From Gambelia wislizenii (Eukaryota > Chordata > Lepidosauria > Squamata > Crotaphytidae), in NCBI GenBank assembly GCA_030847615.1, contig JAUMIR010000001.1:66539501-66603500 (forward strand): a stretch of DNA of 64,000 nucleotides, given 5' to 3'. The notes beneath the pieces were generated by a model. The model did not search any database. It was not told the origin of the DNA and saw only the letters and a program-made list of their open reading frames with translations. Shown piece by piece: positions 1-10,828 of the stretch. Position 1 is the first letter of the stretch; each line of letters starts with the position of its first letter. Made by a program: the position numbers and the translations under genes.

Positions 1-790
1 TTTGATTTTGCTCTGTTTCCTATTTTTGTATTCCAATCAGCTGTGATTAACAAGAAATCCTGTTTTGGTATGTGATCAATTTCCTCCTGGACTCCAGAAT
101 AGAATCTTTCAATTTCTTCTTGTTTTGTCTCAGTAGTTGGAGCATGAACTTCAGTTAAAGTCATATTTATGGGTTTTTCCTGAAGTCTTATTGACATGTT
201 TCAAGCAGACTTTGTATTATATCCTTTGACTGCTTTTGCTACATCTCTCCTTGCTATAAATGGCACCCCATTTCTTCTTTTATTTTAATTTCCTAAATGT
301 CATGATCTGTCTGTTTAATTATCTGACTCAAAATGCCCCATTCCTGTCCACTTTAGCTTGCTCACCTCAAGTATTAGAAAGTTTATATTGTATGTTCCAT
401 TTCTTGTTCGACCATATCGAGTTTCCCCTGATTCATGTTTCTCACATTCCATGTTCCTATAATATGTGTTGTGCAGCTTCAGACTTCCCTTTCAACTCTG
501 AGCCACAGTGCTACTTGTAGTTGTCCTCTGCTGTATCCCAGTAGCTTGTTGGGTGTCATCCAACCTGGGAGTTTCATTTTGGATTGTCTCATCATTGCAT
601 TTTCATGGTGAAAGATCTTCAAAGGAAGGTTTACCGAGTCTCCCTCTGTGCAGTCACCCTCCACTATTGCTGCTGTCCAGTAGCTGTTGGCCCATTTAAG
701 CTGGCTCCTCAGCAAAAGCCTGTCATGGGAGAACCTACCAGCAGCACTGCTGATATCATCATAGCCTCTTGCCTCATAGGAGCACACAAT
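1..790 (-). mobile_element. Bov-B (RTE) LINE fragment, 5' region and endonuclease, truncated by window edge
   Basis: Read on the minus strand, positions about 500 to 1 encode broken stretches that match the start of Bov-B ORF2: an initial GTWNVRNMNQGKLDMVEQ block, then SKLKWTGMG, then RLQEKPINMTLTEVHAPTT, an EEIERFYSGVQEEID helix and ITADWNTKIGN. These are the conserved strands and catalytic blocks of the apurinic-type endonuclease that nicks target DNA in RTE-clade retrotransposons. Positions 479-787 hold the region upstream of the endonuclease. Frameshifts and several stops (for example between the KLKWTGMG and KRRNGVPF blocks) show it is dead. The element continues off the left edge. Bov-B is abundant in squamates, which supports the assignment of the window. 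Family assignment is from recognition of the motif order, not a search. Confidence 0.85.
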
Positions 791-1649
791 CCCACCCCAT
801 GGAAAGAGAGTACCATTGGTAGGATAGTTCTTTTACGGTTTTCTTATTCCTAAATGGGAGAAGCATGTGCTTCAAGTCAAACTATGCTAAGGAGGGCTTC
901 TCCTTGCTAACATAATTGTGATGTACATACTTGTGTTCAGGAAGGGGTCACTGGCTACTGAAGAGTTGCTCATTGTGATTGTCCAGGATAATGCACTCCT
1001 TGCACATCTTTTTGGATCTAACTTCTTTGCTGCTTTTGAAATACATGGAAGAATTCATGATGAGTGAGTTTGCACCTCTGCCAGAATTCCGTATGGCCTA
1101 AAGGAAGGAGATGAAAACAGGAGCACTGTTCATCTGTTTTCTTCGCAGGATGCAGAATCTCCCTCTTGAGCTTAGCCTGCGAATTGCTTGCAGGAATGTA
1201 AACACACCTAGCAGTGATGGTTATTTTCAGATCCTGTGATTATGCATAAAAATGAAATGATGCTCAGTTATGACAGAGTAGGTTGATAAAGGAACAGTGG
1301 TGATTAGCAGGGACCGCTGGAGTTCTCCATGGGAAGCAGTTGTGTTTGACTCAGCCTGGGGCGTCCCCTGAAGAGGAACTTCTGTTTGATTTTGATCTGT
1401 AGGAATGAGAATGTGTGTTTGCAGCAGCAACTGATTTCTCAGGCTATGTGGGGGGAAAATAACTTTACTGGAATGGGAAAAGGCCTCTTCAAACATGTTT
1501 TGTTTTACTACATAAACACCTCTTAGAAATAGCCACAGAAAGGGAATTGATGGAAAGGAGTCTGTCAGAGATAATAATAAACTATTAGTTGGAGCTAGTT
1601 GAGATTCGCTTAGTGGAATTAAGACTCAATTGTCCTCCATTTCTGAGTA
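791..1649. other. No gene seen
   Basis: About 860 bases of AT-rich unique-looking sequence. Only short open frames occur and none has recognisable motifs or convincing splice signals. Confidence 0.5.
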
Positions 1650-1860
1650 CAGTTGCCCCTCCATATTCACAGATTTGGCATTAATGGATTTAAGTATTCA
1701 CGGCTTGAAAATATTCTTAAAAAAATAATAATCCAAAAAGCAAACCTTGATTTTGCTATCTTATATAAGGGACACCATTTTGCTATGCCATTGCATATAA
1801 TGGGACTTGAGTATTCACGGATTTGGGTATTCACAGGGGGTCCTGGAACCAAACCCCAGT
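1650..1860 (+). mobile_element. Tigger/pogo-like MITE, 3' end decayed
   Basis: Begins TACAGTTGCCCCTCCATATT and contains the same body as the copy at 38993-39221: a block reading as the phrase TTTGCTATGCCATTGCATAT followed by GGGACTTGAGTATTCACGG. The body resembles mammalian MER2/Tigger non-autonomous elements. The left TA target dinucleotide is visible, but the right terminal repeat has been lost near 1860. Confidence 0.7.
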
Positions 1861-2403
1861 ATTTAAGCTGTACTTTTGAAATGACAAGCTTTATGTTCCT
1901 CCTGAGTTGATCCCAATGAAGGAAGATCTTGTTTCATTTTACATTTTTAATATTTTGTGAATGAATTTTTCCTCTTTGATTCTCTTCTGAGACTTCTATA
2001 ACAGGAGGACCAGGGATGGTATGACAATTTATGCTAGCTGCTAAGGAGCTCTTGAAGGGTTTGTGTTCATAAGACTTTTCTGCTGACTACATATTTATCC
2101 ATCTTAAATGAAACTCTTGTGAGTACATCTTGTACAGCAGTAGATAAAACATACAATCCCCCACACCCCTCATTACACTTGAAAACTGCTGGAGGTCTTG
2201 GTGAACCACTTAATAAACTGTTTTTATTCTACAGATTTCTGCATAGACATTTTCCCCCTTCAGTACCAATTTAAAATGGCCTTGATAGCTGTCATTAGAA
2301 AAAATTAAGTCAAGAGCAGAATCAAACACAGTATTATTATATTTATATCCCTCCGCAGATGTCAAGGCAGAAGATATGGCTACTCCCTGCCCTCTCACTT
2401 TAT

Positions 2404-2530
2404 ATTTAGAACAACTCTGTGTGATAGGTTAGGGCCCAAGGTCATCCATGAGAGTCACAGTTTGAGTGGGGATTTGAACCCAGATCTCTCGAGTCCTAGC
2501 CTGACATTGTAACCAGTACACTATATTGTT
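2404..2530 (-). mobile_element. Decayed tRNA-derived SINE head (Sauria SINE type)
   Basis: On the minus strand this holds a degraded pol III A/B-box region followed by the part equivalent to 'GACCTTGGGC' and the gapped CAAGTCAC-like segment found in better copies at 14281-14523 and 57031-57250. The tail is absent. A further MIR/CORE-like stretch lies at about 2720-2850. Old and low confidence. Confidence 0.45.
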
Positions 2531-2947
2531 CTTTTGCGACTGTGCATTTCACTTTTGTTCTTCTTTTCATTGTTATTATTTTGTTGTTAGATATGTTGAA
2601 CTTTCTAAAAAAAAATGGCAGAATTTTTGGCCTGCCAATCATCTGCTTCTTTATCATTTTGATGTATTCCCCCATCTTTTTTTTTTTTTTTACTTCTGTA
2701 GAAAATGTAGTTCAGCCATGAACTGTGTGTGACTTTGAGCTGGTACTTTTGCTCGGTCTCAGTTCACCATTTGTAACCTAGGAAAAAATAATATACTGTA
2801 CCTCACAGAATTTTTGGGAGAATTAATAAAGAGTAGGCCCCAACAGAGTGGAAATAATCAAATGCACGCATGCACACACACACACCAGTTGTGGCACACT
2901 TAGCCTTTCCCAGACTGGTACTCTCCACAGGTATTGGGCTATAAACC

Positions 2948-3700
2948 AGGGTGTTGTCTAGATGGTGAAAAAATTCCTGAAGGAATACAAAGGATATACC
3001 TTTTGTCTAAATGAGTTCCTGCCAGAATCACCATATTCAGAAGGGGGGGGTGAAAACTCCAAGTAGTTCGCAATTACACCTTTTACTGTTTCTCACAATC
3101 TTTTTTTAAAAAAGTACACGGAAAATGTGCATTACAGCCCATTTGAACAACCAATTCAAATTGGGGCACATTTATTTATTTATTTATTTATTTATACCCC
3201 GCTCTTCAGCCACAAGGCTATCAGAGCAGCTTACTAATTGTTTTAAGCAATAGCTATTTACACATCTACACTGCATTAAACAGTTTCCAATGTGTGTTAG
3301 CTAATTGCCCCCACAAGCTGGGTACTCAATTTACCAACCTACGAAAGGATGGAAGGCTGAGTGAACCTTGGAGCCCGCTGGACTCGAACTTGCAACATGG
3401 TGGCTTGCAGTACTGGCATTTAACCACTGCGCCACCTGGGCTCCTTCTGGACATCCCAGAAGTCAAAACATAGTTGGTCAGATGTGCATGGGGGTAGGCT
3501 TGCGGCAACCAAGTGGCCAAAGCTGCCATTGTTGTCTTTCACAGAAACAATTGTGCACTATTTTTGAGCGGCAGAGCAAAAAAAAGTTTTTAAAGCATAA
3601 GATCACGCTTCCGTGTCTCTCATTTAGCATGTCCAAAAAAAAGGGGGAGGGATAGAGGGGGCTTTTGGGGAATAATAATGCAGGTAATTCACTCGTGGCC
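2948..3700 (+). mobile_element. Unclassified non-autonomous DNA transposon, family Y, copy 1
   Basis: Starts GGTGTTGTCTAGATGGTGAA. The same terminus occurs reversed near 26300, and the interiors of the two copies match: a shared GGTCAGATGTG segment, a GGCTTGC segment and a polypurine run. A SINE has inserted at 3172-3444. The right end is not resolved. No coding capacity is visible. Confidence 0.6.
3172..3444 (-). mobile_element. tRNA-derived SINE, nested in family Y copy
   Basis: On the minus strand it starts GGAGCCCAGGTGGCGCAGTG, containing a pol III A box, and has a B box close to AAGTTCGAGTCC some 45 bases later. The body passes through a CAAGGTTCACTCAGCC segment and ends in a TATAAATAAATA-type tail (written as repeated TTTA on the plus strand at 3172-3195). 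Five or more copies of this SINE occur in the window. It splits the family Y transposon, so it is younger than that copy. Confidence 0.85.
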
Positions 3701-4022
3701 ACCATCTTTTCTTATGGGCATGCTTTGTATGAACTTCAAAGTCGAATAGGTTCCCATGCCAGTGATCTTGCAAATGGATCTGGATTGTGGGGACAAATTA
3801 ACATTGCTGTGATAGTGAGTTAATGCACTATTTTCTACAATTAATTTTCTCGTTTAGCTGAGCCCCAGATAATTCCAAGCCAGAATTGGTATTTGGCCAT
3901 GCTGAAGGAAGAATTGGTATTTGGGGTTTGGGGAGAGGGGGCTGCTACATAGGGAAGAAATCTAGAAAAGAGCAACCACATGGGTGTGTGCATGTAATAA
4001 CGTACTAACTTTTACAGTAAGC

Positions 4023-4301
4023 TTATTTATTTATTATTTTAGGTATTTATATCCTGCTCTTCAGCCACAAAGACTCTCAGAGCAGCTTATAAATTGTTTT
4101 AAGCAATAGCAGTTTACACATCTATACCATGTTAAGCAGTTTCCAGTGTGTGTTAGCCAATTGCCCCCACAAGCAGGGTACTCATTTTTCTGACCTACAG
4201 AAAGGATGAAAAGCTGAGTGAACCTTGGAGCCCTCTGGAATCGAACTTGCAACATGGTGGCTTGCAGTACTGGCATTTAACCACTGTGCCACCAGGGCTT
4301 C
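4023..4301 (-). mobile_element. tRNA-derived SINE
   Basis: Same family and orientation as the copy at 3172-3444, with tail TTTATTTATTATTTTAGG at the left, body, and a head at the right ending GTGGCACAGTGG on the minus strand. The B-box region AAGTTCGATTCC is intact. No clean target duplication seen. Confidence 0.85.
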
Positions 4302-5186
4302 TATAAGTTGCAGTCTTGAACCATTTTCTTGAGAAATTAGAAATCCAGTTGTTTGCTGTGGCCAATGACACAATGACTTTTAAGAAGCCACAGCTGACTG
4401 CAGGCTGCCTGGTTGATATTGACTCAACATAAAGCAAAGCCTACAATTGTGTTTCTAAAGAACCAGTGCAAAGTGATATGAAATTAAAATAAATGGGAGC
4501 ATTAAGTGTTCCTCTGAGTCAATAGTGCTGACACTTAATGGTCAGAGATGTACAGAAGACAGCAGCAGCAGCAGCCTCGCTTGTATCCAAGCCCTTTAGA
4601 CAGACTTGCAGCAAGATTAATTTGCTGGCAACCTTCATTGCTTTTCCCAGTAACTAGGACAGGGGTGGCAAGGTTCAGGGTGGGGGGAGATGGGGGCATG
4701 TTAAATTGTTTCATTGCTGAATTTGCTAGTGATGGGCCTGGCAAGGCTGCAGTGAACACCCCCCCACAACCACTCACCTCTGATGAGTGTGGGTGTTTAC
4801 CAGTAAGACTGATGTTCCCATAAGGCAGAGTTATTAAAGAAACATTAAGAAGCTAAACCTTCAACAAGGATAATGACTGTGGTGGGGGCAAGGGGGAGGA
4901 AGAGACCCTTCACCTCTTCCAGCTTTGTTTTTTCCCCTTAAACTGGAGTTAAATGACTGCCATTGTCTTTTTATTTTATATGGCATCTTTGGTCACAAGA
5001 ACACTTTGCTGATAATAAACAAGCAGGAGCCGCAGTGATCTATGTTTGGAGCATAGTAGCTTTCTGACATTTAGAGTTCTGAGGGATGGACAATATTGAA
5101 AAAGACCTTTTTTTGGGTAATGGCTGTAGGGGGAGGTGGCAGCAGAGGCTTCAAGCTCAGGCATGCCTCAACAGGTATGGAGAATA
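4302..5186. other. No gene seen
   Basis: Mixed sequence with a short CAG run at 4560-4575 and homopurine tracts near 4880-4905. No convincing gene, exon or repeat boundary was found. Confidence 0.5.
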
Positions 5187-5412
5187 CAGTGGGCCATTGG
5201 TATCTGCTGGGATTTGATTCCAGGACCACCCATGGATACCAAAATCTATGGATGCTCAAGTCCCATTATATACATAGCCTAGTAAAATGGTGTTCTTTAT
5301 ATAAAATGCCAAAATCGAGGTTTGCTTTTTGGATTTTTTAAAAATTATTATTTTTAAACCATGCTTGGTTGAATCCATGGATGCAGAATCCATGGATAAG
5401 GAGGGCCAACTG
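5187..5412 (-). mobile_element. MER2-like Tigger/pogo MITE with TA duplication
   Basis: A 226-bp element flanked by TA on both sides (5185-5186 and 5413-5414). The terminal repeats are CAGTGGGCC on the left and GGGCCAACTG on the right. Next to the left end comes TTCCAGGACCACCCATGGAT followed by ACCAAAATCTATGGATGCTC, the arrangement seen in mammalian MER2-type Tigger elements. No transposase is encoded. Confidence 0.85.
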
Positions 5413-5842
5413 TACATGTAGTAGGTATATACACAACATCCAAGCCGAAAGAATGGCCATGAAAAAATCCTATTTGTTTTGAGAGGCTTCATCTCAAGTA
5501 GAAAGATGCTGAGGCTGGAAGATCATGCCAAAAAGAGGAATGTGGTAGATTTCAAAATGGTGGACACACGTATTGTGGGGATTATTTGCTTCCTTGTTTT
5601 TGATTCTGCACCCTGTGATTTACCTTATTTCTCTGGAGACCTCACTTCAAAACAGGATGTTCCCACAAATTTGTGACTCCAGGTTATGTTAATCCTATAC
5701 CTTACATTCCTGAGAATGCCCCAAAGAAGAGCAAAATGCTTTTCCATGAGATGCTTGTTAAACTGGAAGTGGGAGCAGTTTCATTTGAGTAAAGTCCTTC
5801 TGTTGTGGATATTCTGTTTTCTGTTGTTTTTCCCTTCTGCAG

Positions 5843-5863
5843 CTGCTGCGGCTTCTTGTGACA
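5843..5863 (+). other. Candidate 21-nt microexon
   Basis: A strong polypyrimidine tract and acceptor (TTTTCCCTTCTGCAG, ending 5842) is followed 21 bases later by a near-consensus donor (ACA followed by GTAAGT at 5864). The enclosed 21 bases are a multiple of three. Nothing else ties it to a gene, and such pairs occur by chance in 64 kb, so this is a weak prediction. Confidence 0.15.
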
Positions 5864-6445
5864 GTAAGTTCCAGAAATGAATTATATATTGTGTATTGTG
5901 ACTGTTCTGCCTCAGACAAAAGGGTTAACTGAAAACTCAGTGTGTCCAAGCAAAGTGGGTACAATGAAAAATCTTTTAATAGGTCATGACACAACCCATT
6001 AAAGGATTTGAAAATTAACTCGATTTTGAAGAAGGATTTGGCTTTATAAACAGAAATGGAGAGGCTCTTTCAGTATATCAAGCGGTATAGCTAGAAAGCA
6101 TGAAGGAAGACAAGACATCAATGTTTCTTTAATCAATGGGACTGCTTTGTGTAATAACTGTTCCAGCTAGTTACAAAAGATGAATCACAATAATGTTCAA
6201 AATGCCACCAACGTATTTAAAACAATAATTAACAATAATTAACTGCCTTAACAAGCTGGCATAGCAGAGGATGAAATGTCAGTTCCCATTTACAGACATA
6301 CTGATTAGCATGGAGGTTCTGTTATTCCTTAATCATTTTCAATCATGTACTTCTCTGTTTAAAAGGAGACCTCAAAGCAGGAGGCAGTGGGAGCAGGGCC
6401 AAGAGAACCAACAGCAGGACACCCACAGTTCCTCCCTGTTTATTG

Positions 6446-7212
6446 GGAGATGGTCACACTACACAGTTGTAGTGCTATTATTACACTTTAACTGCTATGG
6501 CGGCCTCCTGTGGAATCCTGGGATTTGCAGTTCGTGGAGGGGCATTTAGAACTCTCAGCCAGAGAGCTCTTAGGCCTCACTAAACTACAAACCCCAGGAT
6601 TCCACAGGAGGCAGCCATACCAGTTAAAGTGGAATAATAGCACTATGGACTTTATCAGATGTGGCAAATATGGCGTCATAACAATGCCTAAGGATTGCGA
6701 AAGGGCACACATATCAGATGACATCATCCTTTCACAATCATGTCAAGTCAAAAAGCTGTTTTATTTAATGATGGGCCAAGACGTTAATTGATCTCCTGTT
6801 TCACTTTTGTGCCAGCATTGCTGGCATTTGAAACTTTGTGCCATTGTGCTCATGTGGATACAGCCAGGTACCGTACGCTCTTTTTATGACACCCTCCCCA
6901 GTTCACATGTAGGTTGCAAAGTGTGTTTCTGTGCTTGTGTGTACTTTTTGTATGTTTATTTTTCTTTATTTTTAAAAAATTTACTGCACTTGCATCTTTT
7001 TGTGAGAATTGGTGAGATCATGAGCACAGAAGTGAATGGAGCTCTGTTCGTGCTCCATTCATGTTGATGGCTGCCTATTCACAATGATCAAGGTAGGTCT
7101 GGTAGAAAAGGTTCTTTTGCCAGCAGAAAAATACTTTAAAATATGCCAGGAAAAGAACCCTTGGAGGAGCTTGTCTGATAAAGTCCTATAACAGTGTAGT
7201 GTGATAAAGTCC
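6446..7212. mobile_element. Palindromic MITE (family M1), interrupted by a second MITE
   Basis: Long terminal inverted repeats. The right end reads GTGTAGTGTGATAAAGTCC and the left end, more decayed, starts GGAGATGGTCACACTACACA. The arms continue inward through ACTTTAACTGCTATGGCGGC and its complement. The flanks are a 3-bp duplication TTG (6443-6445 and 7213-7215). Removing the nested element at 6647-7186 and its 3-bp duplication leaves about 224 bp. Copy 2 at 19232-19438 has the intact left terminus GGACTTTATCACACG. Confidence 0.85.
6647..7186 (+). mobile_element. MITE family M2, copy A, nested in M1
   Basis: A 540-bp element with terminal inverted repeats GGACTTTATCAGA and TCTGATAAAGTCC, flanked by the 3-bp duplication TAT (6644-6646 and 7187-7189). 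Deleting the element and one TAT rejoins the host palindrome exactly (CACTAT plus AACAGTG). The interior is AT-rich, without a transposase. Three other copies lie at 10271-10828, 35745-36337 and 60335-60909. Confidence 0.9.
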
Positions 7213-7696
7213 TTGATGCTTTCATTGGGCAAAACCACAGACTATGGGCTTCTCTCCCAGCCTCACTCAGTACAATACATGGACCATGGGTTCCCCACTT
7301 TGTATACTGAATCAACACTGATTTAGGGTGGTCACTTAGGCATCACCAAAAGTGAGGACAAAAGATCATTCAGATTTTCATAACGTTTGCAAGTGCTCAT
7401 TTTTACATATACATGCAAATTTAAAAACCGTTACTATAATATATACTGTAAACTCAATACATCTCATTATAGTGGGGAAATCTGGGACCAAAAGGAGTCA
7501 TTGTGTACCTGCTCATTCTGTTGTCCAGGTGCCAAGCTATGGAAGACAACTTTAGGCCCCTGCTCTCCTTCCTTTTGCTTCTTTATCTTTAAGCTAGATT
7601 GGGACTGGGCAGCCATTCAAACAGGAATGGATGGTGGATCACAAATGTGAGTCCAATATTGGGTGGAAAATGGGATAGAAATTGAATGAATAAATA
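7213..7696. other. No gene; LINE/SINE-tail-like sequence near the right end
   Basis: No gene evidence. Around 7660-7694 the sequence AAATGGGATAGAAATTGAAT resembles the tail of a decayed LINE or SINE, and the next transposon has inserted at the TA at 7695. Confidence 0.4.
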
Positions 7697-9643
7697 CTGT
7701 ATATCCCGGCATATAAGACGACTTTTGAGCAATCAAAAGTGTCCTCCAAAATTGACAGTCGTCTTATACGCCGGATATACTTTGCTTCACCTGCCTGCCT
7801 ATCTCCTGCCTCTTCGCAAACTGAGTGAAGAGGCAGGAGATGGGGCAGGGGGGTGAAGCAAAGTGTTTTGAAATTCATTCGCCCCCCCTCCTCTGCCTTC
7901 TCCCCCTTTGGGGAGCAACAGAGACAGAGGAGGGGGGTGAACATTGCGGTTTTCTGTGGCCGCCGCGTGATCGCCTCTGCAGCTGCCGAGGCAAACTGCT
8001 AGATTCACCCTTTCCCCCCACCTTCCTTGAAGGTAGAGGAAAAGGGAGAAAATGCCCCGTTTTGCTCCGCGACCCCATCCCTCCTTCTGGGCTCCCTTCC
8101 GAAGGACGCCCAGGAGGAGGACGCGGGGCCGTGGAGCCAAACCCTGGGATTCGCACCCTCCTCCCAGCCACCCGCCCACCCTCCGTCCATCCACCCCCCT
8201 CCCCAAAGGCGCGGAATCACGCCTTTGGGGAGGGGGTGGTGGCTGGGAAGCCCCCTCCTCCCTGCCACCCACCCACCCACCCTCTGTCCATCCACCCCCC
8301 TTCCCCAAAAGCATGGAATCGTGCCTTTGGGGAGGGGGGTGGCTGGGAAGCCCCCTCCTCCCTGCCACCCGCCCACCCTCTGCCCATCCACCCCCCTTCC
8401 CCAAATGCGCGAAATCACGCCTTTGGGTAGGGGGGTGGCTGGGAAGCCCCCTCCTCCCTGCCACCTGCCCACCCTCCGTCCATCCACCCCCTTCCCCAAA
8501 CGCACGGAATCACACGTTTGGGGAGGGGTGTGGCTGGGAAGCCCCCTCCTCCCTGCCACCCGCCCACCCTCCGTCCATCCACCCCCCTTCCACAAAGGTG
8601 CGGAATCGCAGCTTTGGGGAGGGGGGGTGGCTGGGAAGCCCCCTCCTCCCTGCTATCCGCCCACCCTCTGCCCAGCCACCCCCTTCCCCAAAGCCTCGCT
8701 TTGGAGAGGGGGGTGGCTGCAAAGCCCCCTCTCCCCACCCACCCATCAACCCTCCGCCCAGTCACCCCCCTTCCCCAAAGCCTTGCTTTGGAGAGGGGGG
8801 TGGCTGTGAAGCCCCCTCCACCCAGCCACCCAGCCACCCTCCACCCAGCCACCCCCTTTCCCCAAAGCCTCGCTTTGAAGTGGGGAGGTGGCTGCGAAGC
8901 CCCCTCCCCCCAGCCACCAATCCACCCTCCGCCCAGCCACCCCCTTCCCCAAAGCCGCGCTTTGGAGTGGGGGGTGGCTGCGAAGCCCCCTCCCTCCACC
9001 CCCCCAGCCAGCTGGCCATCCCGCATTCCCCAACCCACCAGGAGACTGGGCAGCCTCCTGTGGGTTGGGGAATTGCGGGAGGAGGGAGCCCAGAAGGAGG
9101 GATCGGGGCTGTGGAGTTAAATCCCTAGATTCGCTCCCTCTCCCTTGACGGTGGGGAGAGGGGGCGAATCCCGGGGTTTGGCTCCACGGCCCCGCGTCCT
9201 CCCTATGGAGCCAAATGGGGCATGTTCGCCTCTTCTCCCCACCTTCCTTGAAGGTGGGGAGAGGGGGCGAATCTAGGGGTTTGCCGCGGCTGACTCCGCT
9301 CCCCCTGCCTTGGTCCCCTTTGGAAGAGCCAAGACGGAGGGAAGGGGACTGCTGAGGCAAACTGGGCATTTTCGCCCCTTTCCTCCACCTTCCAGTCCAG
9401 TTTGACTGGAAGGTTGAAGAGAGGGGCGAATATTCCCCTGCCAGCTGATCCTGTTCGCTTTCCCAACTCACGAGGAGATCCTCATGAGTTGGGAAACAAA
9501 GAGGATCAGCTGGCAAGGCTCCCCCAGCCAGCCAGATTGGGGGGGTGTGTCTTATCTGGCAAATATATGCCTAAGCCTAGATTTTTGGCTGGAAATGGGG
9601 GGGGTCTTATACGCCCAGTCATCTTATACGCCGGAATATACGG
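7697..9643. mobile_element. GC-rich non-autonomous DNA transposon with internal minisatellite
   Basis: Terminal repeats are CTGTATATCCCGGCATATAA on the left and, on the complementary strand of the right end, CCGTATATTCCGGCGTATAA, flanked on both sides by TA (7695-7696 and 9644-9645). This points to a Tc1/mariner or pogo-type mobiliser. Hairpins lie next to the left end (7708-7778) and there are further inverted blocks inside, for example 8112-8160 against 9165-9210. The interior is strikingly GC-rich compared with the flanks. No transposase motif is visible in any frame. Confidence 0.8.
8165..9005. repeat. Nine-unit minisatellite with palindromic core
   Basis: Each unit has a pyrimidine-rich arm, a short palindrome built on CCCCAAAGGCGCGG and its complement CCTTTGGGG, then GGTGGCTGGGAAGCCCCCTC. 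Palindromes begin near 8201, 8303, 8399, 8494, 8590, 8686, 8773, 8860 and 8947. The spacing is 102 once, then close to 96 four times, then 87 three times. The shorter form has lost 9 bases in the palindrome loop. Because 96 and 87 are divisible by three, long open frames run through both strands; these are not genes. Confidence 0.9.
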
Positions 9644-9944
9644 TAAATCCACCACTGTGCAGCAGCAATAAATCCACTCCTGATTTTACCATAGTTCCTC
9701 CTGCTTTGAAATAAATGGGAACCCCCTCACAAGGACAACACTGGGATAGCTCCTGTTCAGCTCCCAGCAACTGTGACAGGACCAGCAATAAAATTAAGAG
9801 TGGACTTGCCACCTCTGAGGTGGCAGATCCATTGGCCACTCCAGCATTCAAATAGTGGATACCTTCAAACACAGGAGTGTTGCCCCTAAAGTAGAATACA
9901 TGGCCAACTTACACTGACCATACATACATCTCACTACAGATCAT

Positions 9945-10062
9945 ACAATCATAGAATCATAGAGTTGGAAGAGAACACAAGGTCCAGTCAGTCCAGCCCT
10001 CTGCCCTGCAGGAATACACAATCAAAGTACTCCCAACAGATGGCCATCCAGGTGACCTCCAA
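9945..10062 (-). mobile_element. CR1 LINE 3' end, strongly 5'-truncated
   Basis: Starts with the CR1 terminal repeat seen from the opposite strand (ATCATAGAATCATAGAGTTG) and runs through GGCCATCCAG before losing similarity. Only about 115 bases of 3' untranslated sequence remain. Confidence 0.85.
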
Positions 10063-10145
10063 CTTGCATTTGGAATAGTGTGCTTTGGGGAAATCTATTT
10101 ATTTATTTATTAAAAATATTTATATCCTGCCCTGTGTCCAAGGAT

Positions 10146-10371
10146 GTGATGTGGAGGGTTATTGTGCTGGGACAGGGGAGGTACTGGAGATTGTGGGACT
10201 GTTTCTGTACCTTGTTTATGAACTGACCAGTCCCACACCACCAGTCTGGGCAGTAAACACAATGGTCTATGGAGATTATCAGACAGGAACACAAAAAGTG
10301 TTCCTGTCCCACAATCTCCAATCCTGCCCCGGTCCTGGCACAATAACCCTTCCTATCACATTTACTTTCTC
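10146..10371. repeat. Inverted repeat with about 55-bp arms
   Basis: The left arm (10146-10203) contains GGGTTATTGTGCTGGGACAG and then GGAGATTGTGGGAC. The right arm (10306-10371) is its reverse complement with a few changes. A small hairpin lies at 10284-10305. The right arm falls inside the M2 copy that starts at 10271 while the left arm is outside it. Confidence 0.75.
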
Positions 10372-10828
10372 TCCTGTTGACAGGCAGCCCAGGTACTTCC
10401 TGGACTGAAATCCTGCCCAATCTCATGAGAAGACATGAGCATGAGAAATTAAAAAATCAAAAGTAAAATACACAGAAAAAAAAGTTACACCAAGCACAGA
10501 AACATACTTTAAAACTTACAAGTAACCCAGGGAGGGTGATGAAAAGTGTGTCACTTACGTGGATGTTGCAATCTCACCCAGAACTCTTCTGGCAGGACCG
10601 CCCATTGATGCTGCATTCACGAGAGTTAAATAGCCGAAGGTTTCACATGCCAGCAATACTGGCACCAAAACAGGATGGGTGATCTATTGATAGCTCAGCC
10701 CATCAATAAAAAGAAATAACATAATGATGCCAGCGGAATGCAAAAGGACGTTGTCGTCTGATATTGGTGTCCTTTTGCATTTCTCTGGTGTCATTATGGC
10801 TCCACATTAGCCATGTCTGATAATCTCC
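10271..10828 (-). mobile_element. MITE family M2, copy B, diverged termini
   Basis: Ends in GGAGATTATCAGAC and GTCTGATAATCTCC, a variant of the M2 terminus, and in its right half matches copy A reversed (the segments with GCCAGCAATACTGGCACCAA and the CATCAATAAAAAGAAATAAC block). No perfect target duplication remains (TAT at the left, AAT at the right). Confidence 0.75.

Noticed and set aside
8052..9128. 358-codon open frame on the plus strand and 207-256-codon frames on the minus strand in the GC-rich block
   Set aside because: They are by-products of minisatellite units whose lengths are multiples of three; several frames on both strands are open at once and the peptides are proline/glycine repeats.
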